From Trichopria drosophilae (lineage: Eukaryota > Arthropoda > Insecta > Hymenoptera > Diapriidae), in contig CM059586.1 of the NCBI GenBank assembly GCA_030407085.1, positions 30,181,501-30,245,500 on the forward strand: a DNA stretch of 64,000 nt, given 5' to 3'. This document shows positions 57,647 to 64,000 of the stretch, one piece after another; within the stretch, counting starts at the first letter, position 1, and every line of letters begins with the position of its first letter. The notes below the pieces were generated by a model. It had not been told where the DNA came from. It ran no database searches and was given only the letters and a program-made list of their open reading frames with translations. Position numbers and translations under genes: made by a program.

Positions 57647-58381
57647 ACAAAGAACTTTTGGAGGGCGTAAGCCATTTCAAAATTGTATTGTTTATTGATA
57701 GTTTTTTTAGACTTTTATAGTTTTATATAATAGATTGACGGCAAAATATCTTCCGCAAAGACGCTCCAGGATAATCCGCCAGCACTTCCAAGCAGATCAT
57801 TTCAAAACATCCTTACTTTCGTTGGGGCCAAATTTCTTGCAGGGCTTTTTCTAAAGCAATAACTTTAATGCTGAAGACAATGGTCATGGACCCAACAGAT
57901 CCATACGGAAATTGGGTTTCGGTGAAAATTTCAGGAACTCGAGCATGTGATCTTCACATCCTTTTGAAATTGGTGTACCTATCTCAAATGTGAACGTCAA
58001 AAAGTATGCATCATTAAATCTGGAAAATTAGTAAGAACGTCGACATCTGTTGTGAACTGAATTCTCTTGGAATGTGTGTATCAAAATGACTGTAATAAGT
58101 CAGTGTTTGTTATTTAAAACCTTGCTGATTGATCACCAAGAGCTTATGAATAACCTATGAATAACCTATGAATAACTCGGTTTTCCAATCCTCGGAATAC
58201 GCAAGGAAAGAAATAGATTGAGCTTCATACAAGCCAAGTTTGTGCTTAATACAACTCTGGTTGGATACAAATACAGCGTGCATCTAAAAAAAAGGTTGGG
58301 TACAGCAGAAACTAAGTTGCACCTAACTTTTTTTAACCTGTAGAGGTATTCTACATAGTTCTGTGGCGCATGCATGCATTA
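57647..58381. other. intergenic, no gene seen
   Basis: No domain-bearing frame and no clear repeat ends. Confidence 0.35.
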
Positions 58382-58752
58382 GGTGTACCTCAAAAACCCA
58401 ACAAATCACAGACACATCAAAAACCCGACTTTTAAATAACAGACATTTCAAAAAACAGAACTTAAAAAACCAGACATTTCAAAATGTAATTAATGATTTA
58501 CTTCTAAATGTGCTTATATTAACAAATAATCCGAGGTTGACCTTAAAGTGTCCTACAAAATAATCTCTTGGTCAAACATTTTTGACCTTGAAATAACCTT
58601 CTAGTGAGACCTCAAGGACGGCGGCCCGAGATCATTTTTTATGTAATGAACGCATCAGCCCCAGGTGTCTGCATTTTGAAATGTCTAGTGTCTTTGAATG
58701 TCTGGTTTTTGAAGTGTCTGTTGTGTGACTTGTCGGGTTTTTGAGGTGCACC
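58382..58752. mobile_element. GGTGCACCTC word element, 371 bp, intact ends
   Basis: Ends GGTGTACCTCAAAAACCCAA and the inverse, TTGTCGGGTTTTTGAGGTGCACC. The middle holds CCTTGAAATAACCTTC and CGGCGGCCCGAGATC. No convincing target duplication (TA against GC). Confidence 0.72.
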
Positions 58753-59824
58753 GCAAATATGTATTGTGTCAGTTTTAATTCAAACGATCGAAGTAAATTG
58801 CATGAGTATAAATGGGAAGAATACATATTCAAACCAATTTTTAAGGTTTCTAAGATTTACCGAGCTAACTAATCATCAAGGGTTTCCGTCAAATGCTGAA
58901 TGACACATACTTCCGACATTCGTAATTTGAAGTATCGTTTGGGATTGGTGCCCATGTTAATATTTTTAAACAGGAATATTGCGAGATATCGTTTCCAGCG
59001 ATTTTTGCCGAAGTGCACTACAATTTTATATAGTTCGTAAGTTTAAGTTTTTGTCTTCGATAGCTTTCGCCTCTACGATTTGTAGTTCACACTAAATAAG
59101 ATTAATTCTTTTTTTCTATAATTCCTAATTCTGAATTTGGTAATGGAATCACCCGCCTTGGACGACGTGAAAACAATCAAAGCCTTTTTAACCGATATTC
59201 TATATTATTTTCCTTTTATGTCTCTGAAATTCACAATTTCTGATCAATTTATACCGTTTATTATTAGCTTTAATATTACCTTTCACAATTTCTGGATGTA
59301 ATGGTCGTATAGTTCATATTAAATAAGATTTAATCCGTTTTGTCTAGGTTTATTCAGTACTAGTTTTCAGAAGTTCACTACGTTGTCATGTTACTAGAAT
59401 CTCACTCAGATAAAGGTTTATTTAAATTTAAAATAGAATTTGCAGATATAATTAGTTTTTCTGTAAGTAAATTATAAAGTTTATACTAGATATTATTTTT
59501 GCACAATAATCTAACCACACTTTATGGGTGAGCTCTTTTATGTATTTTTGTAATTTAGTTTTTTTAATTTTTCTGACTTGAAAACTCAATCACATCTGTT
59601 GAATTTTTGTAATCTATGAACTGTCGGAATAACAGGAGACTTCTGCTTTTTAATGCAGATAGTAATTGCAATTTCGCATGAGCCACCGAAATTGTGTTCT
59701 TGAGTTTTGAGTACGAGACTATATGTGCAATAGACGTAATGTACAAATTAACAAATTATTGGACAGCTGTAATATATAAATTAATGCTTATGATCACGAG
59801 ATATCGTCCGATAAGCGTAATAAA
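58753..59824. other. intergenic, no gene seen
   Basis: AT-rich. The segment 59625-59715 returns partly inverted at 60185-60275 (AAGAACACAATTTCGGTGG), so the MITE at 59827 lies inside a larger degenerate palindrome. Confidence 0.4.
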
Positions 59825-59826
59825 TA

Positions 59827-60036
59827 CAGTAGACCCCCCCCCCCATAGTGTTGTTCTCTAGAAATCCTCTGATAGTGTCGTCGTAAACTCCCCACCACTT
59901 GACCGGTCTCATAGCAACCGATTGACCACGAGAGGGGTTTAGAGTGTAAGGAATTCGGAGAGTGGGGGTTCGACACATATAGAGGATTTGTTTCCCGTTC
60001 GGTCCCAAGGCAGTGACACTATGAGAGGGTCTACTA
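59827..60036. mobile_element. Tigger/pogo-type MITE, 210 bp
   Basis: TA on both sides; ends CAGTAGACCCCCC and GAGGGTCTACTA (last base G to A). It has CTATGAGAGG and CCATAGTG blocks inside. Confidence 0.75.
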
Positions 60037-60658
60037 TATATAAAACTATGAAGAACAATGTACATCTATGTGTAACGGTTCTGTTGTTTTTTGCATATCT
60101 TTTATTCTTTGTTTCACTTTTAACTTTGTTGGGAAAAAAGAAAATATGTCAAATTACTTTTTGGACAACTTAGGTGTTTTGTATTTATACTCTCGTACTC
60201 AAGACTCAAGAACACAATTTCGGTGGACCCTGAAATTGCAATTATAATTTGCATTAAAAAAATAGAAGTCTCTCAAAACATTGCATATGGGTATTGTTAG
60301 ATACGTGATTTTTTCTAGACTACGCAAGTTATTGGATTCAAACTTTTTGAGTACATATTCCTGAAAAAATGTATGATTCGAGTTGGGTGCAATAGAGAGT
60401 AGTCTTCATTTGGAATAAGTTATTGTTGGTTGAAAGTGATGTGCTAGTGCTATGAATATTAGTTATGATAGACTTTTTAACAAAATGTCATCTTGTATGC
60501 CTAACACAATAGATGGAAAACACTTTGTAGTGCAGAAGGATAATTGAACGTTTTAAAAACTTCTTTTTCGCATTTGTGCTTAATAAATTATTTATAATCA
60601 AATTTCTAATGCTTTGAATTTTAGTTTTTCGATAATTAATTTATCGAAAGTTTTTTTA

Positions 60659-61043
60659 CCACGAGAAAAAGATTGAAACTTTTATTTTTTTGTTTGAATA
60701 CATAAAAACTTATATTTCATACCATTTAATGAATCAAGTTCATTTTTTGACGTTTTTGAACAGACGTTGTAAATTCAAGGCCATTTATAAATGCATGAAA
60801 TTATTTTATTAAATAATCATTTTTTTTTTAATTTAAGATATATCTAATATTAAATTAAAGAAATAATTGTTTAATCTCAAAAAATTGTTTCTTTGAATCG
60901 TACTGCAAATATATTTATTTAACAAAATTTGATTAACGAAACAATTTGTTTAAATAAAAGAAATTTTTGTTTAACTCTGCAGCAATGCAATAATTTATAT
61001 GATTTAAACAAATATTTGAGTTAAAAAAACTTTTTTCTCGGGG
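60659..61043. mobile_element. word-array element W6 (CCNCGAGAAAAA...CTCGGGG)
   Basis: Ends CCACGAGAAAAAGATTGAAA and the inverse of CCCCGAGAAAAAAGTTTTTT; TA duplicated at 60657-60658 and 61044-61045. The body repeats TTGTTTAA/TTAAACAAA and AAATAATTG words in both orientations. Non-coding. Confidence 0.65.
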
Positions 61044-61045
61044 TA

Positions 61046-62674
61046 TCTTTATATTAATCCACCCTAGCACATGTTATTGTTCCGACTGTTTCAGTCTTTT
61101 TAGTACATAAGTAAATCTTAGAAACCTTCAAAGTTAAGTGAGAATGTTAAAATTTGATTTAAATTTAGCCACTTACTATGTTTCGGAAGTGAAGTAATAA
61201 TTCTATTTATGAATCATTCCAACATACAAATCTAATATTTTTGCATTGCCTTAGTTAACACGAAAAGTTGGTTTTATTTATGCAATTGTATAATTTATTA
61301 GTGCAAAATAAGTCTATAAAGGCATGTTCACCAATGCATTTTACAAGTATTTTCGATAAAGAGTAGTAATTCTAAAATGTATATATGAGGATATGAGGAT
61401 TATAAAAACTGAATATTTGTAATATTTCTTTAATTAATAATACATAAAAATAATCTATCGTAATCTTAAAGTTCTTTTTTATTTTCGTTTGTCGCTTTTA
61501 ATATGTAAATATTAAGAATTACTTATTATTTTTAATATCGATAATCATATAGGAATCAACGAATATATATTGCACAACATTATCAATGTAAAAGAACAAA
61601 ACACATTATTAAGAATTTTAAAAGCAACCACTTCAATATAAAACATTTTAATCAATTTCTAAATACGTAAAAAGAAATATATTTTAAAAAAATGCAATAA
61701 TTTATAACCACGGTACACGGTATGACTATATAAAAAATGTAAAAAAAGTGGAAAAATAATGAACAAAATTGTTAAGACCATTCAGGGTTCTGAGCTCATT
61801 TACTATTAAATTGCAAGACATTAAAGATATAGAAGCTGACGAACAAATTATGATGAACATGAATGTAATATTTCTTCAGTAAATATATGTTGAAATATGA
61901 CAAAATCCAAAAATAAATAATATATCTTTAAAATACATCGAATTGCAAAATTATATTAAGAAGTAATAAAATTCGATTTGATAAATCTGTAAAAGCAAAC
62001 GAAAACATAACAAAGGTTAATTGAGAAAACTCGTGTGTTGTGGTGCGTCTAAGGAATGAAATAAAAAATCGATTTACTGAAGTAGTGGGCTGTACATTAA
62101 CCTCTTGAAATAAATGTCACTTTTAAATTCTTCGTGAACTCATTTCACGTTCTCTACATGCTCCCGTATTCTGAATAATGTGATATTACTGTCCAGTAAC
62201 TTTATCGAAGAATGAATGTGCTCTTAATAGTGCAAACTTCTCAGATAACATTTAAATTACATAGACTTTTGTCTTGAAGTATTAATATTATTTAACTCTT
62301 TATTATTTGTATTTATTTCTTCGATAATTTGATTAGAACGTGTAACTTTTCTTATGTTTGCTTACTAAGATGGTGTTACTAATGGCGATTGATTGGTTGC
62401 ACTATATTTTATGTTTATAATCAATTTTTATTTTAGTCGACTAAATTAAATTTTTCTTTTAGATAAAGAGTACTTTAGATAATTGAAACAAAACGTTTTA
62501 TTAATTTAACAAACTAATATTTGTTCTTGTGTACCAGTTGGAGTGGAGTGCGTTAGGAAAGGAAAATATTTGTTTTTAATATCAATTAATGGAGTCATAC
62601 TTTCGTAAGGAGAATCATTAACAAATTTTTCCTCTCTAAATCTGAACTAGTTAAAATCTACGAATAAGAAAACG
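61046..62674. other. AT-rich intergenic DNA, no gene seen
   Basis: Very AT-rich, without open frames of interest. No repeat ends found. Confidence 0.4.
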
Positions 62675-62870
62675 AAAAGTAAGTCACCAAATGAATTAGT
62701 AAGAATTTTTGCTAATAAAAAGTAAAACCTACTAATTTATTACTAATTGTACAAACTACTAAATTAAAAAGTCAATATCTACTTGTAGATTAGTTTAATA
62801 TTACTAACGAATTAGTATTTTCGTACTATTTGCCAGTAAAAACTTACTAATTGATGGTAACCCACTTTTA
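62675..62870. mobile_element. small word-array element (AATTAGTAAG words)
   Basis: GAAAAGTAAGTCACCAAATG and AATTAGTAAG on the left mirror CTTACTAATTGATGGTAACC and CACTTTT on the right. The 200-bp interior is almost wholly TACTAATT/AATTAGTA variants. No clear target duplication. Confidence 0.5.
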
Positions 62871-64000
62871 GCTGTATATAATTCGTTTTTGATTAATTCA
62901 AGTTTAGAGAGTAACTAAATAAAGGAATATTTTATTACGAACAGAGTTTTCTTAAAACAAAATTTATAACATTCAGAGATGGTATCATTTGATCAACCTT
63001 TTACCAACTATTTTTTCAGAATTTCGACATAGATTTTAGCTTTACTTTATTGACCAAATACAAATTAAAAATATGGAGAGTTGCAAACAAATTTTCAAAA
63101 ACAACTTTATTGCTTTTTTTTGTAAAAATACAACAACAAAAATTGTGCAAGTATACGTTTTTTTCATAAATACAAATTTTAATTAAAGATAGGGGTTTCC
63201 GATCATCTTCTTACCTATCAAAGATGTTCCAGATGATTTTACTTAACACATTTTTTTCAGTATTTTTTAAAAAAATATTAGACGTCATTTATTACGCCAA
63301 AATTTTAGTTATAAAGAAGACCTTAAAAATAGTTAAATACAGAACCATGTTTTTTGTAATTAATACAGTTTTTAAATCCTTAATAAAATATTATTCAATA
63401 AACTTATGATGTTTAAAGTACAATGTTGATTCCAATTATGTACAGTTTAATAATGATTTCCAGTTCATTTAAAAAATATCAATAATTTCCTTTTTGTTCC
63501 ATCGAAGTTCTAAAATTAGTATTGTCAAACGAGACTTGTTACTATATATTTCGAATGAAGTTATACAATATTAAATATTCTAAAAATACGGTTTTAAATT
63601 TTTACAATAAAAGCTTATTATATTTCTGCACTAAATATTGATGAGCATTGGCCTTAAACTTAAAAACTCTGAGCTTGCAGGAAATAAAAATGCACCAATT
63701 TTAATTTTAACATGCGTTGCTTTTCCTCAGATATTTACGGAATCGATAATTATTGATTAATAATGAACGAAACGTGACAGATAAGCTAATGGAAGAGCTT
63801 TTTTCATAATCAAGATAATAGTATCTAAAATAATTAAGATTTGTAAATTGATTAATTTTCGTGAAAAATAATTTCTTTTTTGCAACATAAATTCAAAATT
63901 CTAACAGGAAACTAGTTTCACATTACTTTCGTAATAAATCGATCAATATTGATTTTATAGAGGAAGTACACTGTGTATTATCTGTGAATCTAACACGCTC
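62871..64000. other. AT-rich intergenic DNA, no gene seen
   Basis: No domain-bearing frame; the 61-codon frame at 63224 is low-complexity. The end of the window may lie in an intron. Confidence 0.4.

Noticed and set aside
59564..60173. Frames of 60-94 codons around the 59827 MITE
   Set aside because: Overlapping frames on both strands across a MITE, with no domain signal.

Overview
AT-rich arthropod nuclear DNA, most likely an insect. The reasons are two spliced genes with short GT-AG introns, insect-type non-LTR retrotransposons (one with a DUF4780 ORF1), Tigger/pogo-type miniature elements and no bacterial operon layout. Hymenoptera is a guess, helped only by the MATH-only gene. I ran no searches; family names rest on motifs I recognise.

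Layout. 1-12,060 is a transposon nest built into a dispersed repeat: a large CCC...GGG element made of a repeated word related to ATCCATATGGA, holding a 4.8-kb LINE (1065-5874), followed directly by a 5.1-kb DNA transposon (6926-12027) with a 611-aa DDE/SWIM transposase. 12,547-13,107 is a MATH-domain gene. 13,780-18,860 is dense in small elements, including one with a hammerhead-ribozyme-like core and a 14-bp target duplication. 19,144-21,288 is a six-exon nucleostemin (GNL3) gene. 23,260-27,709 is a TTAA-flanked palindromic element split by a CR1/Jockey-type LINE. 28-35 kb is decayed repeats with two coding relics. 35,692-41,812 is a six-exon nucleotide-sugar transporter (senju/SLC35A-like), with transposons in introns 1 and 5. 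42-64 kb is repeat-rich and almost gene-free; only a possible first exon (42,258) and a doubtful secretory micro-ORF (45,895) were seen.

The host genes are unrelated housekeeping-type genes (ribosome biogenesis/nucleolar GTPase, Golgi sugar-nucleotide import, a MATH adaptor) and form no pathway. The most unusual content is a set of non-autonomous elements that share CCC...GGG (or close) ends and 2-bp target duplications, but whose bodies are each filled with a different short word in both orientations. Two have their unoccupied site preserved elsewhere in this window. Several hammerhead-like cores and two pol-III-gene fragments inside such elements also deserve attention.
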